A stretch of DNA of 18,015 nt, taken from assembly GCA_900767885.1 (NCBI GenBank), contig CAAGAU010000028.1, forward strand, positions 1 through 18,015. The letters are read 5' to 3'. A program made the translations under genes and the position numbers. The stretch's first letter is position 1. Every line of letters starts with the position of its first letter. The notes under the pieces were generated by a model. The model was not told the origin of the DNA. It searched no databases and was given only the letters and a program-made list of their open reading frames with translations. Shown piece by piece: positions 1 through 6,680 of the stretch. The DNA comes from Clostridia bacterium. Its GTDB lineage: Bacteria; Bacillota; Clostridia; Christensenellales; Borkfalkiaceae.

Positions 1-231
1 AGCTGATAAATCGTACGAATTTCTGCTTGTATCCGTCTTTTTCCCGTCAATATTTACCGTATATCCCCTTGCATTTTCAACTTTGTCCCATGTGAGAATT
101 TTTCCGCTAATATTCAAATTGTCGGGCGCTTGCAGTTTAACCGCCTCGGGTTTAGATCCACAGGCAATTAAGCATAACAATGCCGACAATAAAATAAAAG
201 TAAGCACTATTATTTTATTTCGCTTTTTCAT
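1..231 (-). CDS. Lipoprotein, N-terminal part (cut by window edge)
   Basis: This gene starts at 231 and runs off the left edge, so only the first 77 codons are visible. The N-terminus is a lipoprotein signal peptide: Lys/Arg-rich start (MKKRNK), a hydrophobic stretch at residues 7-20, and a lipobox LIAC that predicts lipid attachment at Cys24. The export and membrane anchoring follow from that signal. Residues 34-77 (QAPDNLNISG, then LTWDKVENARGYTVNIDG) have the W-x5-A-x2-Y-x-V pattern of a fibronectin type III-like beta-sandwich, as often seen in Firmicute surface lipoproteins. A strong AAAGGAG ribosome binding site lies 12-13 nt upstream of the ATG. The gene follows the secreted binding-protein gene at 370-1278 on the same strand, with a hairpin between them. 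Ligand and role are unknown. Confidence 0.75.
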   Translation of the reverse strand, partial: MKKRNKIIVLTFILLSALLCLIACGSKPEAVKLQAPDNLNISGKILTWDKVENARGYTVNIDGKKTDTSRNSYDLSA

Positions 232-302
232 GCTATTCAATCATCTCCTTTAAAAATTTTTATATTTGACATCATACTTTGAAGCATCATAATATAATTA
301 TC

Positions 303-343
303 CAGGCTATATTATATGAACACTCTCACTATAATATAGCCTG
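303..343 (-). terminator. 14-bp perfect inverted repeat between two secreted-protein genes
   Basis: Arms 303-316 and 330-343 are perfectly complementary over 14 bp around a 13-nt loop. The hairpin lies 27 nt past the stop codon of the gene at 370-1278 and before the ribosome binding site of the gene at 231. No run of T follows it on either strand, so it is not a classical intrinsic terminator. It may be a weak terminator, an mRNA-stabilising stem or an attenuating element between the two genes. Confidence 0.45.
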
Positions 344-369
344 TATAAACTATCCGGTAGTTACTGGTC

Positions 370-1278
370 TCACTCTTCGCCGGGTTCAACAAGAATAACG
401 CCTTCACTTATATCGCCGGTAGGAATAATTTCAGCATTAAAAATCTTTTGCATAATCTCAAAAATCATGTCAATAAGTGCGTCGTAACTATTACCATATC
501 CCCCTAATCCGTAAATCGGAATACCACCGGGACCGAACGTAAAGCCTAAATCAATAAGAACCTGCTCCACAAGTTGATCACTGGTACAACAACAACAAAA
601 TATTGCGTCGGGCAGCATCCCGTTGTTTGATGCTATCCACTTTTTAATTTCGTCTGCCGCACGATCAACGTCCTCAATTATGATTTCTTTCCTTATAACT
701 GAAGTGTTTTGAAACTTGTTTTCCACCGCTTTACGATAAGTTTCACCGTGTTGATTATTGCAAACCACAACTAACACTGTTGCTCCTGATTCTGCATTGT
801 AATGATTATTTAAAAAATCGTCGGCACCGCTTTCCGCCAAGCCAATATAATCAAAATCTATGTATACGGCATTCGTATAAAGTCCATGGTTTTCCCCGAT
901 TACGATTATTGCAATGTCTTTGCTTGCTGCCTCGGTAAGAACCCCAACCAAAGCGTTTTCTTCAACGGGAATTACAACAAGTACGCTAACATTTCTGTTA
1001 ATTAGTTCTTTGATTTGGGATACCTGGTTGCTTGCATTATTTTCAGCAATAAAATGATCTACCTGATACCCCTCAGCCTCATACTTAGCTTTAAAACTAT
1101 TAAAAATAATAGTTTCGTGTGCATCCCTTGTCGCCAAACTAATACCTACTATTTTTACGCCGGAATCGTCGGATGCATAAACGCTAGTTTTAGCCGTATT
1201 ATTCGCAAAACCAACGATTGTTGCAAAACATAAAATTGCGGCTAACAGTAAACTTGAAATCTTTTTTGTTACTTTCAT
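370..1278 (-). CDS. Secreted sugar-binding-protein-like protein with a Cys4 run
   Basis: A 302-residue secreted protein resembling type I periplasmic binding proteins (the RbsB-like fold of sugar ABC transporters). Residues 1-35 are a signal peptide with a likely signal peptidase I site at VYA|SDD; no lipobox is seen. Family hallmarks are the early segment VDHFIAENNASNQVSQIKEL, then VSVLVVIPVEENALVGVL, IAIIVIGE, and DAIF...SDQLVEQVL. I chose the ATG at 1278 because AAGGAG sits 6 nt upstream; an in-frame TTG at 1293 lies upstream of that site. Residues 228-231 are four consecutive cysteines encoded by TGT repeats, at the place where family members usually carry the cleft loop with an ND motif. 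The usual C-terminal GxD loop is not obvious either (IYGLGGYGNS instead). No permease or ATPase gene is visible nearby, so a role as sensor or orphan binding protein is as likely as transport. The region is AT-richer than the rest. Confidence 0.75.
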   Translation of the reverse strand: MKVTKKISSLLLAAILCFATIVGFANNTAKTSVYASDDSGVKIVGISLATRDAHETIIFNSFKAKYEAEGYQVDHFIAENNASNQVSQIKELINRNVSVLVVIPVEENALVGVLTEAASKDIAIIVIGENHGLYTNAVYIDFDYIGLAESGADDFLNNHYNAESGATVLVVVCNNQHGETYRKAVENKFQNTSVIRKEIIIEDVDRAADEIKKWIASNNGMLPDAIFCCCCTSDQLVEQVLIDLGFTFGPGGIPIYGLGGYGNSYDALIDMIFEIMQKIFNAEIIPTGDISEGVILVEPGEE

Positions 1279-1645
1279 ATAATTCTCCTTCAAATAATCT
1301 TATAATTGCTTATAAATAAAACTTAAACTACTTATAAAAAGATTGTTAATCGGCACATTAGCAAAGTTAAATTTTTATCATCATGAGTTTTTACATTTAT
1401 TCATATATAAAAAGCATGTTTATTATAATTTATTAACTTAAATATCACCTGTTTAACTTATATGTGTAAATTAAGATTATTTTGCAAGAGTATAACACAT
1501 TTAATTTTCGTTTGTCAACAATTTTGACTGAATATGAAATAATTTTTTTAATAAAAAATGACAAAATAAAAAAGTGTGCCACTGCAAACGCAGTAACATA
1601 CTTTATCACTATTGTTATATTGAACGTAGCGAAATATGACGAAAA
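1279..1645. other. AT-rich gene-free stretch
   Basis: This is a very AT-rich stretch with no convincing gene. It holds the ribosome binding site of the binding-protein gene (AAGGAG, 1284-1290). A weak possible promoter is TTTAAG, 17 nt, then TATAAG at 1299-1304 on the minus strand. At about 1617-1641 there is a degenerate inverted copy of the dispersed repeat that fills the region to the right (AATATTGAACGTAGCGAAATAT-like). Short open frames on both strands here have no ribosome binding site and look random. Confidence 0.5.
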
Positions 1646-1667
1646 ATCCCCTATCGGCACTACGCAC

Positions 1668-1689
1668 CACTTCACACGAAGGAGGAAGC
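1668..1689 (+). repeat. Left inner terminal inverted repeat
   Basis: This 22-nt arm pairs with 2321-2342 in reverse orientation with a single mismatch (A versus C at the seventh base). It is shifted inside a second, outer inverted repeat (1646-1656 / 2367-2377). Confidence 0.8.
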
Positions 1690-1700
1690 AAAAAAATACG

Positions 1701-1918
1701 TCATTCTGTCAATGCCGAGCGAGCAAACTTGCTTGCAAGGGTTTGCGAGCAAAGATATTCATAAAGGCGCAAGCATTTTGTAAAAATGCAAAACGATGGT
1801 TTTAAATGCGTCAGCATTATGCGCCGCATAATAGAAGTGAAGAATCCCACCGAAGAACTGATAGAGCATATACTTTTCACTTCGGTCGTGGGATATTTCG
1901 CTGACGTTCAATATGACG
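1701..1918 (+). repeat. Long direct repeat, copy 1
   Basis: This copy is about 95% identical to 1981-2197, with a handful of substitutions and one 1-nt indel (AGAATCC here, AGATCC there). The spacing between copies is 280 nt. It contains internal palindromes: GCAAAC...GTTTGC near 1725-1750, GCATTTTgtAAAAATGC near 1772-1788, and ATTATGC-gcc-GCATAAT at 1816-1832. The last palindrome keeps its stem in copy 2, where only the loop base differs. The 3' end (1890-1918) is the 29-nt dispersed module GGGATATTTCGC...AATATGACG. Confidence 0.85.
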
Positions 1919-1980
1919 GTACTTGATTTTAGGGATTGCCGCAGTCGCTATGCTCCCTCGCAATGACACTCTTTTTTATG

Positions 1981-2197
1981 TCATTCTGTCAATGCCGAGC
2001 AAGCAAACTTGCTTGCAAGGGTTTGCGAACGAAGATATTCATAAAGGCGCAGGCATTTTGTAAAAATGCAAAACGATGGTTTTAAATGCGTCAGCATTAT
2101 GCACCGCATAATAGAAGTGAAGATCCCACCGAAGAACTGATAGGGCATATACTTTTCACTTCGGTCGTGGGATATTTCGCTGACGCTCAATATGACG
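1981..2197 (+). repeat. Long direct repeat, copy 2
   Basis: This is the second copy of the 1701-1918 unit. It begins at the same TCATTCTGTCAATGCC boundary and ends with the same 29-nt module (2169-2197). Near identity with copy 1 indicates recent duplication or homogenisation. Confidence 0.85.
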
Positions 2198-2208
2198 TAC
2201 TTTTTTTA

Positions 2209-2309
2209 CACGTCATCCTGAACGAAGTGAAGGATCCCACCGAAAAAGTGCGGTGCATATACTTTTCACTTCGGTCGTGGGATATTTCGCTGACGCTCAA
2301 TATGACGTG
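2209..2309. repeat. Short palindromic repeat copy
   Basis: A ~101-bp imperfect palindrome starts CACGTCAT and ends ATGACGTG (perfect 8-bp ends). Inner pairing is ATCCCAC with GTGGGAT and AAGTG with CACTT. The right half (2240-2307) is shared with both long direct repeats. The left half has the CGTCATCCTGAACGAAG type of end, which resembles a repeat I recall as widespread in bacterial genomes; this recollection was not checked. Confidence 0.75.
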
Positions 2310-2320
2310 CTGTTTTTCTC

Positions 2321-2342
2321 GCTTCCTCCTTCGTGGGAAGTG
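2321..2342 (-). repeat. Right inner terminal inverted repeat
   Basis: Reverse complement of 1668-1689 with one mismatch. Together with CGATAGGGGAT at 2367-2377 it defines the right boundary of the composite element, 22 bp from the stop codon of the PAP2 gene. Confidence 0.8.
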
Positions 2343-2398
2343 GATTGCAAGCGCAGCGACGCAAGACGATAGGGGATAAAAACCGCAAAAAAATCTTT

Positions 2399-2980
2399 TT
2401 AAAACAATTTTGCCGTCTTTTTATTTTTTACAAGCGCGCGGACGATAAAATACGCTATCGTAGCGGCAATAATTCCGACCACAAATCCGCCGAGAATATC
2501 CGACGCGTAATGCACTACGAAGTACACGCGCGTAAACCCCATTATTAACGGTATAAATAAAAATAACCACGAATATTTTTTATTCGCAACCAAAAACAAC
2601 GCAAACCCGAACGCAGTCGAAGCGGTGGAGTGTCCCGACGGGAACGAATACCCGCCCTCTTTTAAACTGCCGGCCGCTGTCCAAAAGTAATAAAACTGCG
2701 AAGACGTATCGGTAAAAGGGCGTTCCCTTGCGATAACCCGTTTTAAAATAACGTTGGTAAACAACGCGCCGAAAATAAGCGCGATAAGCGCGGCTACGCC
2801 GAGTTTTCTCGTCGGCTTAAAAACAGTCAATATTATTGCCGCGATTATAAAAATAAGTCCCGAATTTCCGCTTAAAGTAATCGCTTTAAAAACGGGCGTT
2901 AAAACGCTGCCGCAATCCGACCGCAACCCGTCTGCGCCTTTGGCTATAAACAAATCGAATGGTAAAACAAAATCAAACAT
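2399..2980 (-). CDS. PAP2-family membrane phosphatase
   Basis: A 193-residue integral membrane phosphatase of the PAP2 / type 2 phosphatidic acid phosphatase family. These enzymes act on the outer face of the membrane on lipid phosphates such as undecaprenyl pyrophosphate, phosphatidate or phosphatidylglycerophosphate; the substrate here is not determined. All three catalytic motifs are present: K80-x6-R87-P88, P114-S-G-H117-S, and R151-x5-H157-x3-D161. About five to six hydrophobic helices surround them. I chose the ATG at 2980, one base after the recO stop (TAA-T-ATG), which suggests translational coupling. A TTG at 2992 would add four residues and overlap recO by 11 nt, and neither has a clear ribosome binding site. 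It is the last gene of the operon; a repeat element begins 22 bp past its stop. Confidence 0.9.
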   Translation of the reverse strand: MFDFVLPFDLFIAKGADGLRSDCGSVLTPVFKAITLSGNSGLIFIIAAIILTVFKPTRKLGVAALIALIFGALFTNVILKRVIARERPFTDTSSQFYYFWTAAGSLKEGGYSFPSGHSTASTAFGFALFLVANKKYSWLFLFIPLIMGFTRVYFVVHYASDILGGFVVGIIAATIAYFIVRALVKNKKTAKLF

Positions 2981-2981
2981 A

Positions 2982-3698
2982 TTATACCGCAAAAAGAGGT
3001 GGTAAGCATTTCAGCGTTACGCCTGCCACCGTTGTAATATAATGTCCGAAAAATTTAAGTCCGTTAGTAATCGTCTTTGGCGTAAACCGACTTATATCGC
3101 CGTTTTCGGCAACGGCTTTTATGTACGCATAGGTATCGTAAGAAAACTCCTTATCTCCGCCCGCGGCACAATCCGAACACACGACGGAGCCTTCCGACGC
3201 GGAAAAAAACACCCTTTCCACAATAGGCTTTCCGCACACGGAGCATTGCGAAAAACTTATGCCGTAGCCGCTTATTTTAAGCGCGGAACAAAAAAATTCC
3301 GCAAGCAGAATTTTCGGGGTTTCGCTTTTACACAACTTTTTTAAAAATTCGACTAGCAAAGTAAACTGCCCTTCCGACACCGTTTCTTCGGGGAAAAAAG
3401 CGTCGGTAAACTCGAGTGCGCAAAGCCCCGCGTAATACTTATCCAGATTTAAACGAATATCGTAAAAACAATCGAAAACGTTTACTTCGGCGGCGGTATA
3501 CCTGCCCGCCTTTTCGGCAAGTACGGTTTCCGCAAAGCAAAAAGGCTCGCTAAGTCCGCGCATTTTGGCGTTGGCTTTTCTTACGCCCCTTGCCGAAACC
3601 GTTATTTTGCCGCGTTCCAGAGTAAAAACGGTAAGTATTTTATCGCTTTCTTTGTAGTTCACGGCTTTAAGCGTAACGCCGTTTACCTTTAAATTCAT
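2982..3698 (-). CDS. recO: DNA repair protein RecO
   Basis: RecO (238 residues) binds single-stranded DNA and works with RecR and RecF to load RecA at gaps and to anneal strands in recombination repair. The N-terminal ~80 residues are the OB fold (LKAVNYKESDKILTVFTLE, GKITVSARGVRK). The rest is the helical domain with a zinc site of four cysteines, C152-x2-C155 and C174-x2-C177. Length is normal for the family. The ATG overlaps the yqzL-like stop codon as ATGA, so translation is probably coupled to that gene; the site upstream (AAAAAGAA) is a weak ribosome binding site. The position after era is the standard Firmicute arrangement. Confidence 0.95.
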   Translation of the reverse strand: MNLKVNGVTLKAVNYKESDKILTVFTLERGKITVSARGVRKANAKMRGLSEPFCFAETVLAEKAGRYTAAEVNVFDCFYDIRLNLDKYYAGLCALEFTDAFFPEETVSEGQFTLLVEFLKKLCKSETPKILLAEFFCSALKISGYGISFSQCSVCGKPIVERVFFSASEGSVVCSDCAAGGDKEFSYDTYAYIKAVAENGDISRFTPKTITNGLKFFGHYITTVAGVTLKCLPPLFAV

Positions 3699-3787
3699 TT
3701 CTTTTTAAGTTTTTTATATAGCATATAATAGCCGGGGCAACCCGTTTTTTCAAACAATTCCCACGCTGCTTTTTCGGGATCTTTCAT
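3695..3787 (-). CDS. yqzL: YqzL-like small protein
   Basis: A 30-codon gene fills the gap between era and recO. Its product reads MKDPEKAAWELFEKTGCPGY then YMLYKKLKKK. This fits the small YqzL family, which in Bacillus lies at the same place between era and recO and shares the pattern aromatic-x2-F-x2-TG-x4-Y-x-L-x-K-x-L. The stop codon overlaps the recO ATG (ATGA). Function is unknown in the family. Position, tight coupling and the residue pattern support it being real; against it, there is no clear ribosome binding site and it is shorter than the ~47-residue Bacillus protein. Confidence 0.7.
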   Translation of the reverse strand: MKDPEKAAWELFEKTGCPGYYMLYKKLKKK

Positions 3788-3815
3788 ACGCGTAGTATGC
3801 GCGCATATTAAAAGA

Positions 3816-4706
3816 TTATTCCTCTTTGCCGTAGCCGTACTCGCTCATAAGATCGGCACGGTCGCGCCAGTTTTCTTTAACTTTGACGTAAGTCTTTAAA
3901 AAGACCTTGGCACCGAGAAATTTTTCCATGGACTCTCTTGCAAAACTGCTCGTTTCCTTTAAAGCCTTACCGCCTTTACCTATGATAATCGCCTTATGAT
4001 TATCCTTTTCGCAGATTATATCCAGGTCTATATCGTAAATACCGTTATCTCTGCGCGAAAATTCGTTCACGACGACGGCAACTCCGTGCGGAATTTCCTT
4101 ATCGTATTTAAGCAGGATTTTTTCGCGCATAAGTTCGGCAATCATAAATTTTTCGGACTTATTCGAAACCGCGTCGGGATTAAAAATATACTCGTAGCCA
4201 TCGGGCAAACTTTCGATTATAAGCGATAAAAGCCGCTTGATATTTTTGCCTCTGCGCGCCGAAACGGGTATTATTTCGTCGTAACCGTTTAACTCGCCGA
4301 GCTTGTTCAGCGTTTCCGCTATTTTAGCCTCGTCCGTAATATCCGTTTTTGTAAGGGCGAGAATTTTTTTCTCCTCGCCTACGGAATATTTACGCGCGAG
4401 TTCGATTTCCTCTTCGGTAACGCCGGCATGTCCGTCCAGAACGAAAAGCGTTACGTCGCAGTCTTTCGCGGTTGTTACGGTCGTTTTTTGCATACGCGCA
4501 TTGAGCGCGTTTTTTGCCTTGTAAATACCCGGAGTGTCTTCAAAAACTATCTGATAATCGTCGGTGGTAAGAACACCGTAAATTCTGTCGCGCGTGGTCT
4601 GCGGCTTGGGCGAAGTTATCGCCACTTTTTCGCCCACCAACACGTTTACGAGCGTGGATTTGCCCGCGTTTGCCCTGCCTACTACCGCTACCGTACCGCA
4701 CTTCAT
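3816..4706 (-). CDS. era: GTPase Era
   Basis: Era (296 residues) is the GTPase that binds the 3' end of 16S rRNA and assists maturation of the small ribosomal subunit. The GTPase domain has G1 GRANAGKST (10-18), a G2 region with PQTTRDRI (35-42), G3 DTPG (57-60), G4 TKTD (119-122) and G5 SAR (149-151). The C-terminal KH RNA-binding domain has the GxxG loop GKGG (243-246), followed by LKTYVKVKENWRDR. G4 normally reads NKxD; here the first residue is Thr, the form known in EngB-type GTPases. The ATG overlaps the ybeY stop codon by 4 nt (ATGA), so the two are co-translated. Confidence 0.97.
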   Translation of the reverse strand: MKCGTVAVVGRANAGKSTLVNVLVGEKVAITSPKPQTTRDRIYGVLTTDDYQIVFEDTPGIYKAKNALNARMQKTTVTTAKDCDVTLFVLDGHAGVTEEEIELARKYSVGEEKKILALTKTDITDEAKIAETLNKLGELNGYDEIIPVSARRGKNIKRLLSLIIESLPDGYEYIFNPDAVSNKSEKFMIAELMREKILLKYDKEIPHGVAVVVNEFSRRDNGIYDIDLDIICEKDNHKAIIIGKGGKALKETSSFARESMEKFLGAKVFLKTYVKVKENWRDRADLMSEYGYGKEE

Positions 4707-5194
4707 ACTATATCTCTCGTTAAATTTATTTTATTCATAATTTTTTCGGCCAAAGCGGTCATTTCTTCTTCATCCGCTTTTTCTATATGATCGTAACCGA
4801 AACAGTGCAATATACCGTGCAACGCAAGATAGCAAACCTCGCGGATAACCGAATGTCCGTATTCCGAGGCTTGCTCTTCGGCGCGTTTTTCGCATATCGC
4901 CACCGAACCTATAATAAGATTCCCGCTGTCGGGGTCTATATCGTCCGCAAAGTCCGCAACGTCTATAATTTTACCCTTTATTCCGTCCTGATAGGGGAAA
5001 GAAAGCACGTCGGTTACGCGGTCTATACCGCGATTATCCGCATTTAAACGCTTAATTTCGTCCTCGGTTACAAACGCGATTTCTATACCCAGCGGCGCGG
5101 TTTGGTTAAGTTCGGCGTAAGCCGCCGCCGCAACCGTCTGCAACGGGTATTTTTCGGGATATTCGCCAAAAACGGCAAGAGTATTAGTGTTCAT
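4703..5194 (-). CDS. ybeY: Endoribonuclease YbeY
   Basis: YbeY (163 residues) is a metal-dependent RNase involved in 16S rRNA 3'-end processing and ribosome quality control. The metal site H126-x3-H130-x5-H136 is intact in LHGILHCFGYDH, and the conserved TDVLSFPY segment is at 61-68. The ribosome binding site AAAGGAA lies 7 nt before the ATG. The gene overlaps the end of pgpH by 11 nt and era by 4 nt. In many Firmicutes dgkA and cdd lie between ybeY and era; here the two genes are joined directly. Confidence 0.95.
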   Translation of the reverse strand: MNTNTLAVFGEYPEKYPLQTVAAAAYAELNQTAPLGIEIAFVTEDEIKRLNADNRGIDRVTDVLSFPYQDGIKGKIIDVADFADDIDPDSGNLIIGSVAICEKRAEEQASEYGHSVIREVCYLALHGILHCFGYDHIEKADEEEMTALAEKIMNKINLTRDIV

Positions 5195-6680
5195 CGTTTT
5201 TTTCCTTTGCGGCGTAATTTATCGCGCTCATTTTAAGTTTGGGGTATTCCACCCTGCCGTGATATATGCCCGCAAGCGCGCGGGTTATGGTTTTACGTAT
5301 AACGTAAATATCTTTCATGGTAAGGTCGCATTCGTCAAACTGACCGAACTCCATTCTCTCCTCGATAATCTCCCTTACGCATTCCTCTACCTTGTCCGCG
5401 CTGCGCTCTTTAAGCGTTCTTACTTTGGCTTCGCAACCGTCGGCAATCATAATTATCGCGGCTATTTTGGTCTGCGGTTTGGGTCCCGTATAGGAGAATT
5501 TGGCTATATCGAGTTCGCCGTCGGTAAACTTGGACGCTTTAACGTAAAAGTACCTTATAGGCAGCGTTCCGTGGTGCTGAAGCGCGACGTCGGCAAGGAT
5601 TTCCGGCAAATGATATTTAAGTATAAGGTCGTGTCCGTCCTTGGTGTGCGAACGGATAATGTCCGTTGAAAGTTCGGGCGAAAGTTCGTCGTGCAAATTC
5701 TTGCCCATCTGGTTTTCGGTAAAAAACTCGGGATTTTTAAGTTTGCCAACGTCGTGATAATATGCGCAAGCCCTTGCGAGCAAGGCGTTTTCGCCGATAG
5801 CGGTGGCGCAACTTTCCGCCAAAGTAGACAGCGCAATCGAGTGATTGAAAGTACCCGGAGCATTTTCTATCATAGCCTTGATAAGCGGCGCTTTATGGTC
5901 GGTAAGTTCGGATAGTCGGTAGTTTGTAAGCACCGAAAAAACTTCCTCGAAAAGAGGCAGCCAGATAGTCATAAATATTACGGACAGCAACCCCGAAGCC
6001 GCGCCGTCGACTAAAAATCCTATCCAGCGCGTAGGTATAAGGTCCAAATTTAACAACATACAGGCGGCTATTACGGGCAAAGCGATGGGCAAGCCGTAAA
6101 TAAGTACCTTAAAGCGCGAACCCGTGCCGTCAAGCAGATATATTGCCATTATGCCCGTTATAAAGCCTATTACGAGGCTCGCGTACAAGTCTTTGTCGAC
6201 GGTTAAATCCACCGATACGAACGCGTCGGACATAAACAGCAAAAGACAGGTTACGCAGTTCATGAATATTGCTTTACGCCTGTCCGAAGTCATTAAAACG
6301 AGCAGCGCGCACAGCGCGAACGGACGGGCGTAAACGCTCCGCCACTTGCCTACGACAAACGAAGTCAGCAACGAAATTTCGAGAATAACGAACATTAAAT
6401 GTACGTTTTTGCCCGCATAGAGAAAATCTCCGTCTTCAAAAAAGAAGTATAAGAAAATTCCGCCCGACAACAGACAAATGGATATCGCAAGGTATACCGG
6501 AACGCCCGCCCCGCCGTGTACGGTGAACTGCCACGCTCCGGTCAACTCGAAATCCACGCTTAAAAACAGTGCAAACACAAACAGCACCATAATTATCGCC
6601 GTATGTATGGCAAAGTAAGTTATTATGCGCGCAAAATCCTTTTTGCGCCATTTTTTGAGTTTTTCGTTTCCGTTAATCAT
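5184..6680 (-). CDS. pgpH: 7TM HD-domain phosphohydrolase, PgpH/YqfF type, lacking the extracellular sensor domain
   Basis: This is a membrane HD phosphohydrolase of the PgpH/YqfF family, which in Listeria hydrolyses cyclic di-AMP. It has one N-terminal helix (about 19-41), then seven further membrane helices (about 60-246), then a cytoplasmic HD domain (about 262-480). Metal-binding candidates are H280, H309-D310 (YYHDVGK), H345, H350, H369-H370 and the D in IADGCEA. Family members are usually ~700 residues because an extracellular 7TMR-HDED domain lies between helix 1 and the 7TM block. Here only about 18 residues separate them, so the sensor domain is absent and the protein is 498 residues. 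The start abuts the phoH stop (TAA-ATG), with AGAGG inside phoH as ribosome binding site. The gene order supports orthology. Confidence 0.9.
   Translation of the reverse strand: MINGNEKLKKWRKKDFARIITYFAIHTAIIMVLFVFALFLSVDFELTGAWQFTVHGGAGVPVYLAISICLLSGGIFLYFFFEDGDFLYAGKNVHLMFVILEISLLTSFVVGKWRSVYARPFALCALLVLMTSDRRKAIFMNCVTCLLLFMSDAFVSVDLTVDKDLYASLVIGFITGIMAIYLLDGTGSRFKVLIYGLPIALPVIAACMLLNLDLIPTRWIGFLVDGAASGLLSVIFMTIWLPLFEEVFSVLTNYRLSELTDHKAPLIKAMIENAPGTFNHSIALSTLAESCATAIGENALLARACAYYHDVGKLKNPEFFTENQMGKNLHDELSPELSTDIIRSHTKDGHDLILKYHLPEILADVALQHHGTLPIRYFYVKASKFTDGELDIAKFSYTGPKPQTKIAAIIMIADGCEAKVRTLKERSADKVEECVREIIEERMEFGQFDECDLTMKDIYVIRKTITRALAGIYHGRVEYPKLKMSAINYAAKEKNDEH

Larger units (their letters stand above)
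1646..2377. mobile_element. Composite non-coding repeat element with terminal inverted repeats
   Basis: The 732-bp block is bounded by inverted repeats. ATCCCCTATCG at 1646-1656 is matched in reverse at 2367-2377. A 22-bp arm at 1668-1689 (core CACGAAGGAGGAAGC) is matched at 2321-2342 with one mismatch. Between the arms lie two ~218-bp direct copies (1701-1918, 1981-2197), a shorter palindromic copy (2209-2309), and a spacer at 1923-1970 containing ATTGCCGCAGTCGCTATGCTCC-type sequence, itself repeat-like. No transposase or other credible gene is present. The palindromic sub-units, terminal inverted repeats and intergenic location fit a non-autonomous MITE-like or REP-like element. It sits directly after the last gene of the recO operon and may end its transcripts. 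The target duplication cannot be judged because both flanks are runs of A. Confidence 0.65.

Noticed and set aside
303..343. Classical intrinsic terminator
   Set aside because: The 14-bp stem is perfect but AT-rich and no T-run follows on either strand, so it is listed only as a terminator-like hairpin.
1646..2377. CRISPR array
   Set aside because: The repeats are long (about 218 bp) and nearly contiguous, without short constant repeats alternating with unique spacers.
1445..2548. Several 69-107 codon open frames across the repeat region on both strands
   Set aside because: They lack ribosome binding sites, read through inverted and direct repeats, and have no recognisable protein pattern; they are products of the repeat sequence.
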